Assembly: GCA_026419195.1 (NCBI GenBank)
Contig: JANZZV010000004.1
Location: 62,001-126,000 of the forward strand
DNA length: 64,000 nt
DNA from: Fervidobacterium sp.
GTDB lineage: Bacteria > Thermotogota > Thermotogae > Thermotogales > Fervidobacteriaceae
Reading direction: 5' to 3'
In this document: piece by piece, positions 51,770 to 61,315 of the stretch
Position numbering within the stretch: the stretch's first letter is position 1
Layout: every line of letters begins with the position of its first letter
Notes under the pieces: model-generated
The model's input: the letters and a program-made list of their open reading frames with translations, nothing else
The model's database searches: none
Told to the model about the DNA's origin: nothing
Program-made: the position numbers and the translations under genes

Positions 51770-53508
51770 GAAAATGCGTCTTTTTATTGGTAGTGACTAA
51801 TCTTTTGATTACCCTCGCATTTTCCACGGAAATTATAATAATTCACACGTCAAACCTTCACGGAACAGTTTTTCCGTATAATTATTTTAGTGATACGTAT
51901 GAAGCAAAAGGTTTAGCAGTCATAGATTACTACATTAAAGAACTTAAAAGGTTAAACGAAGACGTATTGCTAATCGACACTGGGAACCTGCTTTATGGCT
52001 CACCATTTGGTGATTTTTCTCAAACTTTAAATAACGATCCTGTAGTAGAGGCTTTTAATTTAGTAGGTTATGACGTATTTATTCCAGGCAGTTTTGAATT
52101 GAGTACTGGAAAAAAGGAGTTAAGTAGAGTAATTCAAAATTTGAAAGCCACAACATTGGCTGGAAACTTGCGCAATGTCCCAGGAGTTAAGAGCTTCTTA
52201 GTTAGACAACTCAAAAATGGAATAAAAGTTGGAATTATAGGTGTTGCCGTACCTTACGGTAGCTATGAGTTTGACGATTTAGTCAGTAGTGTCAGGAAAG
52301 CTATAGCGTCTGCCAAAAGTCAAGGAGCAAATTTTTTGCTTATTGCTACCAGCGGAGGTATAACAACCGATCCTTTAAGTGGTAGAAGAATAGCACTGGA
52401 GAGTAATCTAAACATAGGAGACATACTCGTTAGAGAATTTTCAAAAGACGTTGATGGATTTCTTTTTGGAAATCAATCTTTTGTTTACGTTTCTCAGAAG
52501 TCAAACAAGTTTTATTCGTTAGCCGGAAATGATGGAGAAAGTGTGAATAAAATAACAATAAATGCAGAAAAAGTTGGTAATAACTGGAAAACAAGATCTG
52601 TAAAAGTAGAAAATTTACCCTTAACAAATTACACTCCGTCAGAAGATTTTTTAAGGAAGTTTGAAAGTTATGAGCAGGCATTTCAAAATTGGCTTAAAGA
52701 AGTATTGTTTAGTTCTTCAATAACAGTAGGTTTCAACAAGTACATGGCGTTTTTGGAAGATAGCTTAACTCTTGAAATTGTAAACAAGGCAATAATAGAA
52801 TATACAAAGTCTTCAATAGGAATCTGGAATATATTCAATCCAAATTACATAGGAATTGCTCAAGGTGATATTACAAGAAAAGATATATATGCACTCATCG
52901 GAAAAACAACCGGCGTTAAACTAATCAGAATGACAGGGAAAGATGTAAAAGATATCATTACAAAAACAATACAAAATATACACTATGAAGATGGAAAGGT
53001 CAAGTTTGATAAAAAACTCGTAATGTATCCATGGTTATTCGACATTTTTGAGAATATTACATATGAGGTTATTGTAAATGAAAGACAGGTTGGAAAAATA
53101 ACTTATGCTGGGAAAAACCTGGAAGATAATGATGTTGTTTACTTATCTGTTCCATCTATCAGAACTTACGGAAAAGAGCCAATTCTTTTCGGAAAAATAG
53201 TCAAAGATTTTGAAATACCAGTCCAAAAAATTGTTTTAAGCGTTATGGAAAAAGTGTTGAATGGAAAAGTGCTGAATTCTTACGAGGATGGGAATCGCAT
53301 AACTTCTGTAAAACTAGAGTATGTTGTAAACGCCGGAGATACATTGAAAAGGTTATCATATAGATTAGGAGTCAGCGAAGAAAAACTTCTTTCAGAAAAT
53401 AAGTTTATAAAAGATAAGAATCTTCTTAGACCCGGTTGGAAATTGATCTATTACAAAAAGTATCTTGATCTAATTCCTCCGCTAAAAGAATTTTTCGATG
53501 TAGAATAA
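51766..53508 (+). CDS. 5'-nucleotidase/UshA-like exported protein with degenerate active site and C-terminal LysM
   Basis: A 580-residue protein with a signal peptide (residues 1-20), an N-terminal metallophosphoesterase-like domain (about 22-290), a 5'-nucleotidase C-terminal domain (about 310-510) and a LysM domain at the end (AGDTLKRLSYRLGVSEEKLL). The metal site is degenerate: the usual NDxHG reads SNLHG (Asp to Asn30), DxGD reads DTGN, GNHEFD reads GSFELS with no Asn-His, and the later GHxH is GNQS. Catalysis therefore looks unlikely. LysM suggests binding to peptidoglycan in the periplasm. It overlaps tdk by ATGA. Confidence 0.8.
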   Translation: MRKCVFLLVVTNLLITLAFSTEIIIIHTSNLHGTVFPYNYFSDTYEAKGLAVIDYYIKELKRLNEDVLLIDTGNLLYGSPFGDFSQTLNNDPVVEAFNLVGYDVFIPGSFELSTGKKELSRVIQNLKATTLAGNLRNVPGVKSFLVRQLKNGIKVGIIGVAVPYGSYEFDDLVSSVRKAIASAKSQGANFLLIATSGGITTDPLSGRRIALESNLNIGDILVREFSKDVDGFLFGNQSFVYVSQKSNKFYSLAGNDGESVNKITINAEKVGNNWKTRSVKVENLPLTNYTPSEDFLRKFESYEQAFQNWLKEVLFSSSITVGFNKYMAFLEDSLTLEIVNKAIIEYTKSSIGIWNIFNPNYIGIAQGDITRKDIYALIGKTTGVKLIRMTGKDVKDIITKTIQNIHYEDGKVKFDKKLVMYPWLFDIFENITYEVIVNERQVGKITYAGKNLEDNDVVYLSVPSIRTYGKEPILFGKIVKDFEIPVQKIVLSVMEKVLNGKVLNSYEDGNRITSVKLEYVVNAGDTLKRLSYRLGVSEEKLLSENKFIKDKNLLRPGWKLIYYKKYLDLIPPLKEFFDVE

Positions 53509-53536
53509 CTTATAAGTTTGGTTTATTCTGATAGTC

Positions 53537-53568
53537 AAGGTGGCTTTTTAAGCCACCTTTTGTTTTGC
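53537..53568 (+). terminator. Rho-independent terminator of the tdk operon
   Basis: AAGGTGGCTT (53537-53546) and AAGCCACCTT (53550-53559) form a ten-pair stem around TTT, followed by TTGTTTTG. Confidence 0.88.
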
Positions 53569-53600
53569 TAATATGGATTCGTGCAAATATTGAAGAGTTA

Positions 53601-53609
53601 TGGTATAAT
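53601..53609 (+). promoter_or_regulatory. Extended -10 promoter for metG
   Basis: TGGTATAAT, the same TGn-TATAAT form as at 51127 and 43662, lies 38 bases upstream of the metG ATG. Confidence 0.6.
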
Positions 53610-53646
53610 TTTTCTGAAAAGTAAAAACAACTAAATTGGAGGTGTT

Positions 53647-55578
53647 ATGGTGAAAAAGTTTTATATTACGACACCAATTTATTATGTTAACGCTGAACCA
53701 CACATTGGAAGTTCATATACAACTATAATAGGTGACATACTGGCAAGGTACAAAAGACTAATGGGATATGAAGTATTTTATCTTACTGGAACAGATGAAC
53801 ACGGTCAAAAAATTGCGCAAGCTGCTCGAGAGAAAGGAGTTAGCCCAAAAGAGCTTTGCGATACTTTAGCAGAAAAGTTTAAAGAGCTTTGGAAAGATCT
53901 CGAAATAACAAACGATTATTTCATTCGAACAACAGATGAATCACATATAAAAACTGTCCAATATTTTGTAAATAAAATGAAGGAAAATGGTGACGTTTAC
54001 AAAGGAACTTACGAAGGTTGGTATTGCGTGCCTTGCGAAACTTACTGGAACGAGGAAGAACTTGAACATGACGAACATGGTCATAACCTATGTCCTTCAT
54101 GTAAAAGGGATGTACAACTTATAAAAGAGGAAAACTACTTTTTCAGACTTTCCAAATACAATGAACCATTGCTTAAACATTTCAAAGAAAATCCCGAGTT
54201 TGTTGAGCCAGAATTTAGAAAAAATGAGATGTTAAGAATCCTTGAGACTGGTCTGAAAGACCTCTCCATTACAAGAACGACACTGAAGTGGGGAATACCT
54301 ATGCCTGGAGATCCTGAGCATGTGGTATACGTCTGGGTTGATGCTTTAATAAACTACGTTTCAGCTATTGGTTATCCTGACGACAAAGAGAAATTTAACA
54401 AATGGTGGCCCGCAGATGTGCATTTAATTGGCAAGGAAATAAACAGATTTCACAGTCTTATATGGCCAGCAATGTTAATGTCTGTGGGATTGCCACTTCC
54501 AAAAAAAATCTTTGCACATGGGTGGCTCACAGTTAATGGTCAAAAAATTAGTAAGTCTCTTGGTAATGCTATTGACCCGAGAGAATATGTGAAGAAATAT
54601 GGAAATGATGTTGTTAGATATTATTTAGTTCGTGACATAGTTTTCGGTAAAGATGGTGACTTTTCAGAGGAAAACTTAATAAAACGGTTAAATTCTGACC
54701 TTGCAAACGATTACGGAAATCTACTGCATAGGACTCTTGCAATGATTCAGAAGCACTTCGATTCAAAAATTCCAGGAATTGGACAGCTCGATGATATTGA
54801 TAAATCACTGCTTGACGAGTATGAAAACGTAAAAAATAAATTTGTTGAACTGATGGATAGCTATAAAATAACGGAAGCCTTAGATGTCTTGTGGCAGTTT
54901 ATCTCATCGCTTAATAAATATTTTGACGATACAAAGCCTTGGATTCTTGCTAAGGAAGGAAAAAAGGAAAGGCTTGGTACGGTGTTAACGATAGTTACAG
55001 AGAACATATTAAAAGTGGCTACACTCTTATCTCCCGTAATGCCTGAATCGTCTAAAGAAGTATACAGGAGGTTGTCAGTGATCGAAGGTTTTAGCAAAGA
55101 TTTTCTCGAAGGATGGGATCTTCTAAAAGGCAAAACAATCCTTCATGGGGAACCTTTGTTCAAGAAATTTGAAGCGAAAGAAGAAAAGAACGTAAAACAG
55201 GAGGGCAAAAATATGGAAAAAAAGCAGATAGAAAATGTCGTAACAATGGAAGAGTTGATAGACATAGATACATTTAAGAAAATCGATTTAAGAGTAGCAA
55301 GAATAATACAGGCTGAAAAGGTAGAAAAATCTGAAAAATTATTGAAACTGCAAATAGATCTTGGTGAACTTGGGCAGAGACAAATTGTTGCTGGAATTGC
55401 TCAATATTATACACCAGAAGAACTTATAAATAGGTTAATAGTGGTTGTAGCAAATTTGAAGCCTGCAAAACTAATGGGACTTGAATCAAAAGGCATGTTA
55501 CTTGCGGCAAAAAAGGATAATAAACTCACACTTTTAACAGTTTCATCTAATATAGAACCAGGTGCAAGAATTTCCTAA
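53647..55578 (+). CDS. metG: Methionyl-tRNA synthetase with C-terminal tRNA-binding domain
   Basis: A 643-residue class I synthetase. The HIGH-type motif is AEPHIGSSYT, zinc knuckle Cys residues lie in CVPCETYW and CPSCKRD, and the KMSKS-type motif is KISKS in GQKISKSLGN near residue 300. After the anticodon-binding helical domain comes a Lys/Glu-rich linker and an OB-fold tRNA-binding domain from about residue 535 (FKKIDLRVARIIQAEKVEKS). TTGGAGGTGTT lies before the ATG. It charges tRNA-Met and initiator tRNA. Confidence 0.97.
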   Translation: MVKKFYITTPIYYVNAEPHIGSSYTTIIGDILARYKRLMGYEVFYLTGTDEHGQKIAQAAREKGVSPKELCDTLAEKFKELWKDLEITNDYFIRTTDESHIKTVQYFVNKMKENGDVYKGTYEGWYCVPCETYWNEEELEHDEHGHNLCPSCKRDVQLIKEENYFFRLSKYNEPLLKHFKENPEFVEPEFRKNEMLRILETGLKDLSITRTTLKWGIPMPGDPEHVVYVWVDALINYVSAIGYPDDKEKFNKWWPADVHLIGKEINRFHSLIWPAMLMSVGLPLPKKIFAHGWLTVNGQKISKSLGNAIDPREYVKKYGNDVVRYYLVRDIVFGKDGDFSEENLIKRLNSDLANDYGNLLHRTLAMIQKHFDSKIPGIGQLDDIDKSLLDEYENVKNKFVELMDSYKITEALDVLWQFISSLNKYFDDTKPWILAKEGKKERLGTVLTIVTENILKVATLLSPVMPESSKEVYRRLSVIEGFSKDFLEGWDLLKGKTILHGEPLFKKFEAKEEKNVKQEGKNMEKKQIENVVTMEELIDIDTFKKIDLRVARIIQAEKVEKSEKLLKLQIDLGELGQRQIVAGIAQYYTPEELINRLIVVVANLKPAKLMGLESKGMLLAAKKDNKLTLLTVSSNIEPGARIS

Positions 55579-55591
55579 ATTTTCAAATTGA

Positions 55592-55614
55592 TTCTTAAAT
55601 TTAAGAAATTTTCT
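55592..55614 (+). terminator. Possible weak terminator after metG (AT-rich perfect palindrome)
   Basis: TTCTTAAA and TTTAAGAA form a 16-base perfect palindrome followed by ATTTTCT. The stem is AT-only except two pairs, so it may be a weak terminator or a protein-binding site upstream of gyrA. Confidence 0.35.
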
Positions 55615-55699
55615 CATACGTAGTTGCTGAGTTTAATGTCGTATACAAAACGAAACTTTCTGTTTGAAATTTATTATCACTAGCGGGAGGTTTACAAAC

Positions 55700-58147
55700 G
55701 TGGAAGAAATAAAGCAGCAAGGTAATGAAAACAACATTCTTGAAAGAATCCTTGAAGAAGAGCTTGTAAAATCGTATTTGAGTTACTCAATGAGTGTTAT
55801 TATTGGGCGCGCAATCCCTGATGTGAGAGATGGTTTAAAACCTGTTCAAAGAAGAATAATATACTCAATGTACGAATTAGGACTTTCGCATAACAAACCA
55901 TTCAAAAAGTCTGCACGTATCGTCGGAGAAGTTATGGGTAAGTATCATCCACATGGTGATGCCTCAATATATGAATCTTTGGTGCGTATGGCACAGCCTT
56001 GGTCTATGAGGTACCCTCTTGTTGAGGGACAAGGGAACTTTGGTTCAATAGACAGAGATCCACCAGCAGCGATGCGATACACAGAAGCAAGGTTACACAA
56101 AATAGCCGAAGAAATGATAGAAGACATCGATAAGCAAACCGTTAGGATGCTTTATAATTTCGACGGTAGCTTGGAAGAACCTGAAGTACTTCCCGCAAAA
56201 GTTCCAAATTTGCTTTTAAACGGTGCAAATGGAATTGCTGTTGGAATGGCTACAAACATTCCAACTCATAACCTTTCCGATGTTGTTGATGCTACAATAG
56301 AATTTATTAAAGATAAAAATATATCAGTTGAAGCACTTATTGAATTGATAAAAGGTCCGGATTTTCCAACTGGTGGAATCATTATCGGAAAAGCTGGTTT
56401 AAGAGAAATGTACGCTACAGGAAAAGGTAGCTTTATTGTTCGTGGGAAAGTTGAAATTAAGCACGAAAAAAAGAAAAAAAGTATAGTAATTACAGAAATT
56501 CCCTATGGAGTTAGTAAGGCAGAGCTAATTCAACAGATAGCAGATTACTTACAAGAGGAAGAAATACCTGTCAAAGATCTTAGGGATGAAAGCGATAAAG
56601 AAGGTTTAAGAATAGTTATAGAATTAACAGAAGATGTAAATGAAGATGTTGTACTGAACAATCTTTATCAAAAAACTAACTTACAAATCAGATTTAATGC
56701 AAACTTTCTCGTCATTGATGCTGATAAACAACCAAGATTGATGAACCTCAAGCAGCTAATTGAAGCGTACGTAAAGCATAGATTTGAAGTTGTAAGAAAA
56801 AGAACACAGTATGAGTATCAACAAGATTCAAAAAGGGCACATATTGTTGAGGGATTAATAAAAGCATCAAAGGCAATAGATACGGTTGTTAACATAATAA
56901 GGAATTCCAAAGATCCTTCTGACGCCGCAGCTCAGCTTATTGAGATACTACAAATGAGCGAAGAACAAGCGAAAGCTGTGCTTGAAATGAGACTTGGCAG
57001 ATTAACAAATTTAGAAACACAAAATCTGCAACAGGAATATAGAGGGTTATTGATAAAGCTTGAAAAAGAAAAAGAATTGCTCATGAACGATGAAAAGGTT
57101 TACGAAACGATTATAGAAGAGCTACTTGATATGAAAAAACGATATGCAGATAAAAGAAGAACAGAGATAACTGAGCAAGAAGAAATAGTAACAAGATTTG
57201 AAAAGAAGGATCTTATACCAAACAAAGATGTTGTAATCACACTTACGAGAAAAGGTTTTTTAAAGTTGATGGATGTCAACGCTTTCAGAACCCAAAAGCG
57301 TAATGGCAAAGGTGTCATTGGTGCTAATCTAATGGAAGATGATATTATATCTCAAGTACTTTACACTCAACTCCACAGTAAGACATTATTCTTTACCTCA
57401 TTTGGAAAAGTCTATGAAATCGAAAATATAGAAATAGAAGAGAGCAACAGAAGTAACAAAGGTAAACCTGTTAATAAATACGTTAAATTGGAGAATGGAG
57501 AAAGAATTTTGACGATGGTTGATATTACTGATTACAGTGGAGATCTATTTTTTGTCACAAAAAATGGTATAGTTAAGCGCACTAGTCTCGAAGACTTTAA
57601 GAATATAACTTCGAAGGGAATTAGAGCAATAACATTTAAAGAAGGAGATGAACTTGTATCAGTTTTGAGAGTTAATTCTGAAGAAAACACTATTTTAATA
57701 TCTACAAAATACGGCATGAGTATTAGATTTGGCGTCGGAGATGTAAGAACAATGGGAAGGAATGCTGCAGGAGTTAGGGGAATCAGACTACGCGAAGGCG
57801 ATGAGGTTATATCTTCAACCATACTTGAAAATGACATAGGTTATATACTTACTGTTACTGAAAATGGTTATGGAAAATTAACAGAAGTCAGTGAATACAG
57901 AAAACAATCAAGAGATGGTATCGGTATAAAGAACATTGGGGAAATTGAAAAAACAGGACCAATAGTAGGAGTTTCGTATATCTTAGGTAACGAAGAAATT
58001 GTTTTATTCACAAAAGATGGTGCAAGTATTAAATTTAAGGTTTCTGATATACCAGTCAGAAGTAGAATTGCTCAAGGTGTCAAAGTCATGCACCTTGCTG
58101 ATGGTGATATAGTCGCAGACTTTGCCGTTATCGGTGGTGATGAATGA
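55700..58147 (+). CDS. gyrA: DNA gyrase subunit A
   Basis: An 815-residue type IIA topoisomerase subunit. The catalytic Tyr127 is in [10 protein letters not shown]; the tower and coiled-coil regions follow. The C-terminal six-bladed propeller includes the GyrA box QKRNGKG, close to the canonical QRRGGKG, which supports gyrase rather than topoisomerase IV. In the quinolone region [10 protein letters not shown], the residues at E. coli positions 83 and 87 are Ala and Glu. The GTG at 55700 is chosen because GCGGGAGG lies nine bases upstream; an ATG at 55664 precedes it. It is the first gene of an operon with archease-like and lexA genes. Confidence 0.96.
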   Translation: MEEIKQQGNENNILERILEEELVKSYLSYSMSVIIGRAIPDVRDGLKPVQRRIIYSMYELGLSHNKPFKKSARIVGEVMGKYHPHGDASIYESLVRMAQPWSMRYPLVEGQGNFGSIDRDPPAAMRYTEARLHKIAEEMIEDIDKQTVRMLYNFDGSLEEPEVLPAKVPNLLLNGANGIAVGMATNIPTHNLSDVVDATIEFIKDKNISVEALIELIKGPDFPTGGIIIGKAGLREMYATGKGSFIVRGKVEIKHEKKKKSIVITEIPYGVSKAELIQQIADYLQEEEIPVKDLRDESDKEGLRIVIELTEDVNEDVVLNNLYQKTNLQIRFNANFLVIDADKQPRLMNLKQLIEAYVKHRFEVVRKRTQYEYQQDSKRAHIVEGLIKASKAIDTVVNIIRNSKDPSDAAAQLIEILQMSEEQAKAVLEMRLGRLTNLETQNLQQEYRGLLIKLEKEKELLMNDEKVYETIIEELLDMKKRYADKRRTEITEQEEIVTRFEKKDLIPNKDVVITLTRKGFLKLMDVNAFRTQKRNGKGVIGANLMEDDIISQVLYTQLHSKTLFFTSFGKVYEIENIEIEESNRSNKGKPVNKYVKLENGERILTMVDITDYSGDLFFVTKNGIVKRTSLEDFKNITSKGIRAITFKEGDELVSVLRVNSEENTILISTKYGMSIRFGVGDVRTMGRNAAGVRGIRLREGDEVISSTILENDIGYILTVTENGYGKLTEVSEYRKQSRDGIGIKNIGEIEKTGPIVGVSYILGNEEIVLFTKDGASIKFKVSDIPVRSRIAQGVKVMHLADGDIVADFAVIGGDE

Positions 58148-58547
58148 TTTGTATAAAGAGCTAGAACATAAGGCAGACCTTTATTACGAATTGAGCGCAG
58201 AAAGTGTGGAGGAATTTTTAAGGGATGTTGTTGACATTTTGATAAAAAACAGCGAGACAAGAACTGATGAAAATGTATTAAGTAACTGTTTGGAAAATTT
58301 TACAAAAAAATGTTATAATATGCTTGCCAATGGATGTACAGAAATATACTCCGATGTGGTATTTGATGTGATTAATGATATAATATCTACTATGGACAGA
58401 GGACTTTATCCTTTCAAAGTTGAAAATTCTTGCATTTATTTTTGCAAGACAAAAGTAACACTCAGAATAAAGGCACTTACGTATCATATGTTCTTCGTAC
58501 AAAGATCTGGGGAAAAGATATACGCTAGGATGGTGTTTGATATATGA
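58140..58547 (+). CDS. Archease-like protein
   Basis: A 135-residue protein. The N-terminus [22 protein letters not shown] resembles the EHTAD start of archease, and the C-terminus [26 protein letters not shown] (in parts) matches the VKAVTYH...DV end of that family. Archease helps the RNA ligase RtcB through its catalytic cycle and binds a metal through acidic residues. The middle part here is divergent and no rtcB is in the window. The ATG at 58140 overlaps gyrA by eight bases and the gene overlaps lexA by ATGA. Confidence 0.7.
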   Translation: MNDLYKELEHKADLYYELSAESVEEFLRDVVDILIKNSETRTDENVLSNCLENFTKKCYNMLANGCTEIYSDVVFDVINDIISTMDRGLYPFKVENSCIYFCKTKVTLRIKALTYHMFFVQRSGEKIYARMVFDI

Positions 58548-59140
58548 AGAGTTTAACAGAAAAACAGCTACATATTTTTGAATTTATTAAAGACTACATA
58601 ATAATGAAAGGTTATGCTCCATCTATTAGAGATGTAGCTCGTCATTTCAAGATGACCCCAAGAGGAGCACAGCAACATTTGATAGCACTTGAGAAAAAAG
58701 GATACATAAAAAGGGGGAAAGGTCCACGAACTATATCACTTACAGAACGAAAGGAAAGCGTTATCGTACCGGTAAAAGGAAGAATAGCTGCCGGACAAGC
58801 AATAGAGATGTTTGAGCAGGTTGACGAGGAGATAGAAGTACCACTTTTAATGTTAAAAGGCTACGGTGAATACTTCGCCCTAAGGGTGCACGGTGACAGT
58901 ATGATAAATGCTCACATAATGGACGGGGATTACGTTGTTATGAAAAAGCAATATGCGGCAGAAAACAACGCCATAGTTGCAGCTGTAGTGGAGGACAAAA
59001 TCACACTTAAAAGGTTTGTACTCCGCAACGATCATGTTGAGTTGATACCGGAAAACGATGCATATCAAACGATAATTTGCGAACCAAAGAAAGTGCGAAT
59101 AATTGGTAAGATGGTAGGTTTGATAAGGATAATAAAGTAA
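58544..59140 (+). CDS. lexA: LexA repressor
   Basis: A 198-residue LexA. The winged helix-turn-helix covers residues 1-65 (APSIRDVARHFKMTPRGAQQHL). The self-cleavage bond is Ala83-Gly84 in GRIAAGQAIE, and the catalytic Ser119 (HGDSM) and Lys156 (TLKRF) sit at the same numbers as in E. coli LexA. It controls the DNA-damage response by RecA-stimulated self-cleavage. It is translationally coupled to the archease-like gene, and no SOS-type operator is recognised just upstream, so its own regulation may depend on the gyrA promoter. Confidence 0.95.
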   Translation: MKSLTEKQLHIFEFIKDYIIMKGYAPSIRDVARHFKMTPRGAQQHLIALEKKGYIKRGKGPRTISLTERKESVIVPVKGRIAAGQAIEMFEQVDEEIEVPLLMLKGYGEYFALRVHGDSMINAHIMDGDYVVMKKQYAAENNAIVAAVVEDKITLKRFVLRNDHVELIPENDAYQTIICEPKKVRIIGKMVGLIRIIK

Positions 59141-59165
59141 TGTAAAAAGGGGTGAATTCGTTATT

Positions 59166-59504
59166 ATGGAAATAATTATTATTGAACCAGATATAGTTAA
59201 GTTCGTCTTGCCAGAAGAGATTGAATTGACAAACTCACAGGAGATCAAAAGAAAAGTATATGAAAATACATTCGAAAAAGGATACAAAAAGATTCTACTT
59301 GACTTTTCTAAAACAAAATACATTGACAGTACAGGCTTGGGAGTGGTTATCATGATACATAAACAATCATTGATGAATGCAGGAACCACAGCAATTATAA
59401 ATATTGATAGTAACCTGAGAAACCTGTTTAAAATGACAGCCCTTGATAGAATTTTCAATATCTTTGATGATGAAAAAAGTGCGGTTAGTTTTTTGAAATT
59501 ATAA
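59166..59504 (+). CDS. STAS-domain anti-sigma factor antagonist (first copy)
   Basis: A 112-residue single STAS domain of the SpoIIAA/RsbV type. The phosphorylatable Ser55 lies in YIDSTGLGVVI. It would bind a partner-switching kinase when unphosphorylated. The cognate anti-sigma kinase is not next to it; the HATPase at 47547 is a distant candidate. It is followed after 32 bases by a second STAS gene. Confidence 0.9.
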   Translation: MEIIIIEPDIVKFVLPEEIELTNSQEIKRKVYENTFEKGYKKILLDFSKTKYIDSTGLGVVIMIHKQSLMNAGTTAIINIDSNLRNLFKMTALDRIFNIFDDEKSAVSFLKL

Positions 59505-59536
59505 ACTGCTATTCCGAGTGAAAGGAGGAAGAAGCT

Positions 59537-59872
59537 ATGTATACGTTTACAGAACAGTTTGGAGTCGCTATAGTTTCTTTGAACGGTGAGATAAGCATGC
59601 AAAATGCTATGAATTTAAGAAACTGGGTTGTTGAGAATCTTATTAAAAAAGGGAAAGCAAAAATTGTGTTCGATTTGAGTAACGTAAGTGCTGTGGATAG
59701 TTTTGGACTCGGTACTTTCGTAAGTTTGTATAAAACGGCACTTTCTTCAAATGGCATGATTGTATTTGCAAATGCGAATGAAAGTATAAAAAAGTTACTT
59801 GTAATGACTGCACTCGATAAAGTCATTAAAAACTATAGTTCGACTATGGAAGCTGTTAATAGTATAAAATGA
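59537..59872 (+). CDS. STAS-domain anti-sigma factor antagonist (second copy)
   Basis: A 111-residue STAS domain protein with Ser55 in AVDSFGLGTFV. It has moderate similarity to the preceding copy, mainly in the motif and in the MTALD stretch that both share near residue 90 (KMTALDRI and VMTALDKV). AAAGGAGGAAG precedes the ATG. The pair may serve two kinases or form a signalling relay. Confidence 0.9.
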   Translation: MYTFTEQFGVAIVSLNGEISMQNAMNLRNWVVENLIKKGKAKIVFDLSNVSAVDSFGLGTFVSLYKTALSSNGMIVFANANESIKKLLVMTALDKVIKNYSSTMEAVNSIK

Positions 59873-59891
59873 GTACTTGGATGTGAGATAA

Positions 59892-60329
59892 ATGAAAATA
59901 GCTATTGGAAGTGACCACGCAGCGTTCGAACTAAAAGAAAAGGTTAAAGAATACCTTATCAATAAAGGTTTTGAGATTGTGGATTGTGGTACATATTCCA
60001 TAGAAAGTGTAGACTATCCTGACTACGCTAAGAAAGTTTCGGAAAAAGTGGTTAACAAAGAATGTGTTTTCGGTATATTAATGTGTGGAACAGGTATAGG
60101 CATGTCAATAGCCGCAAATAAGATCAAAGGAATAAGGGCTGCATTATGTCTTTTTCCAGACATGGCGGCATATGCTAGAAGACACAACAACGCAAATGTA
60201 CTTGTACTTCCAGGCAGGCTCATGGGTATAGAGCTGGCAAAATGGACAGTTGATGCCTTTTTGAATTCTTCTTTTGAAGGTGGAAGGCACGAAAGAAGGG
60301 TAAAGAAGATTGAAGAACTTGAGGGATGA
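59892..60329 (+). CDS. rpiB: Ribose-5-phosphate isomerase B
   Basis: A 145-residue RpiB with all usual residues: Asp8-His9 in GSDHA, Tyr in DYPDYA, catalytic Cys65 in MCGTGIGM, ARRHNNANVL with His98, and the C-terminal Arg residues of GGRHERR. It converts ribose-5-phosphate to ribulose-5-phosphate. It serves as the canonical reference against which the altered copy at 13294 stands out. Confidence 0.95.
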   Translation: MKIAIGSDHAAFELKEKVKEYLINKGFEIVDCGTYSIESVDYPDYAKKVSEKVVNKECVFGILMCGTGIGMSIAANKIKGIRAALCLFPDMAAYARRHNNANVLVLPGRLMGIELAKWTVDAFLNSSFEGGRHERRVKKIEELEG

Positions 60330-61293
60330 TATTGCTTTTTGCTCTCAGTTAAACAGGTTTTTCTTACCAAAAAAGGAGATAGACAACGGAAAATTTGTTA
60401 GGAATCCTGAATGTCCTTCAAGACTTTCGTTAGTAGATAAGTTCTTAAGAGCGCATTTTCAGGAAGTAAGCTTATCCGCTTTTCCTGAAAGTGTGCTTTT
60501 GCTTGCACACGACGAAGGCTATGTATCATACATAAAGAACAAATCAAGCAAGATATTAGAGGGTGAATACCTACCAGAAGTCTTCTTTGTCGATCCAATA
60601 TTTGATACGGGTACACCGATAAAGAAAGAAACCTATCAAGCTGCATTTCTTTCGGTTGAAGCTACCTTAACGGCCGTAGAGTATTCATTGAAAAATTCTA
60701 AGGTTACTTACGTACTCACTAGACCTCCTGGACATCATGCAATGAAAAGATACGGTGGTGGTTATTGTTATTTCAATAACGCAGCAGTTGCCGCCCGCTA
60801 TCTTGAAGGCAAAGGTTTAAGAGTAGCTATACTGGATATAGATTTCCACCATGGAAATGGTACGCAAGATATATTTTACGACGATCCTGAAGTATTGTAT
60901 GTATCTATACATGGTGATCCAAAAGTCTTTTATCCATGGTACAGTGGTTATCCAAACGAAACGGGTATTGGAAAAGCAGAAAGTACGAATCTCAATATAC
61001 CATTACCAGAGGGTACCAACTTTTCAGAATACAAAATTGCCTTGAAAAAAGCGTACGATAAAATAAAAGATTTTGGCCCAGATTTTTTCATACTTTCATT
61101 TGGCACTGACACACATATAAACGATCCTGTCGGAAGATTTTCACTTGTTGATAAGGACTATATAGAAATCGGAAAGTTAATTTCTAAACTTGCAGAAAGA
61201 GTTAGCGGTTCAATAATAGTTCACGAAGGTGGATACAATTCAAAAGCAAATTTGAACGCAGTGAGAAACTTTATAACAGGTTTTTTGAGTTAA
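60310..61293 (+). CDS. Histone-deacetylase-family amidohydrolase (HDAC-like/acetylpolyamine amidohydrolase)
   Basis: A 327-residue zinc deacetylase. Active-site motifs are RPPGHHAM with the His-His pair, GGGYCYFNNAAVAA, the zinc site DIDFHHGNGTQDIFY, SIHGDPKVFYPWYSG and FGTDTHINDP, with GGYN near the C-terminus. Bacterial members act on acetylated polyamines or acetyl-lysine in the cytosol. The TTG at 60310 has AAGGG nine bases upstream and overlaps rpiB by 20 bases. Substrate is not fixed by sequence. Confidence 0.92.
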   Translation: MKNLRDDIAFCSQLNRFFLPKKEIDNGKFVRNPECPSRLSLVDKFLRAHFQEVSLSAFPESVLLLAHDEGYVSYIKNKSSKILEGEYLPEVFFVDPIFDTGTPIKKETYQAAFLSVEATLTAVEYSLKNSKVTYVLTRPPGHHAMKRYGGGYCYFNNAAVAARYLEGKGLRVAILDIDFHHGNGTQDIFYDDPEVLYVSIHGDPKVFYPWYSGYPNETGIGKAESTNLNIPLPEGTNFSEYKIALKKAYDKIKDFGPDFFILSFGTDTHINDPVGRFSLVDKDYIEIGKLISKLAERVSGSIIVHEGGYNSKANLNAVRNFITGFLS

Positions 61294-61315
61294 TTCCAAG
61301 CAAGGAGGATCAGGT

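Noticed and set aside
58880-59602. A 240-codon open frame on the minus strand antisense to lexA and the first STAS gene
   Set aside because: It mirrors well-defined coding genes, has no ribosome binding site and its translation has no family-like motif; it is a shadow of the real frames.
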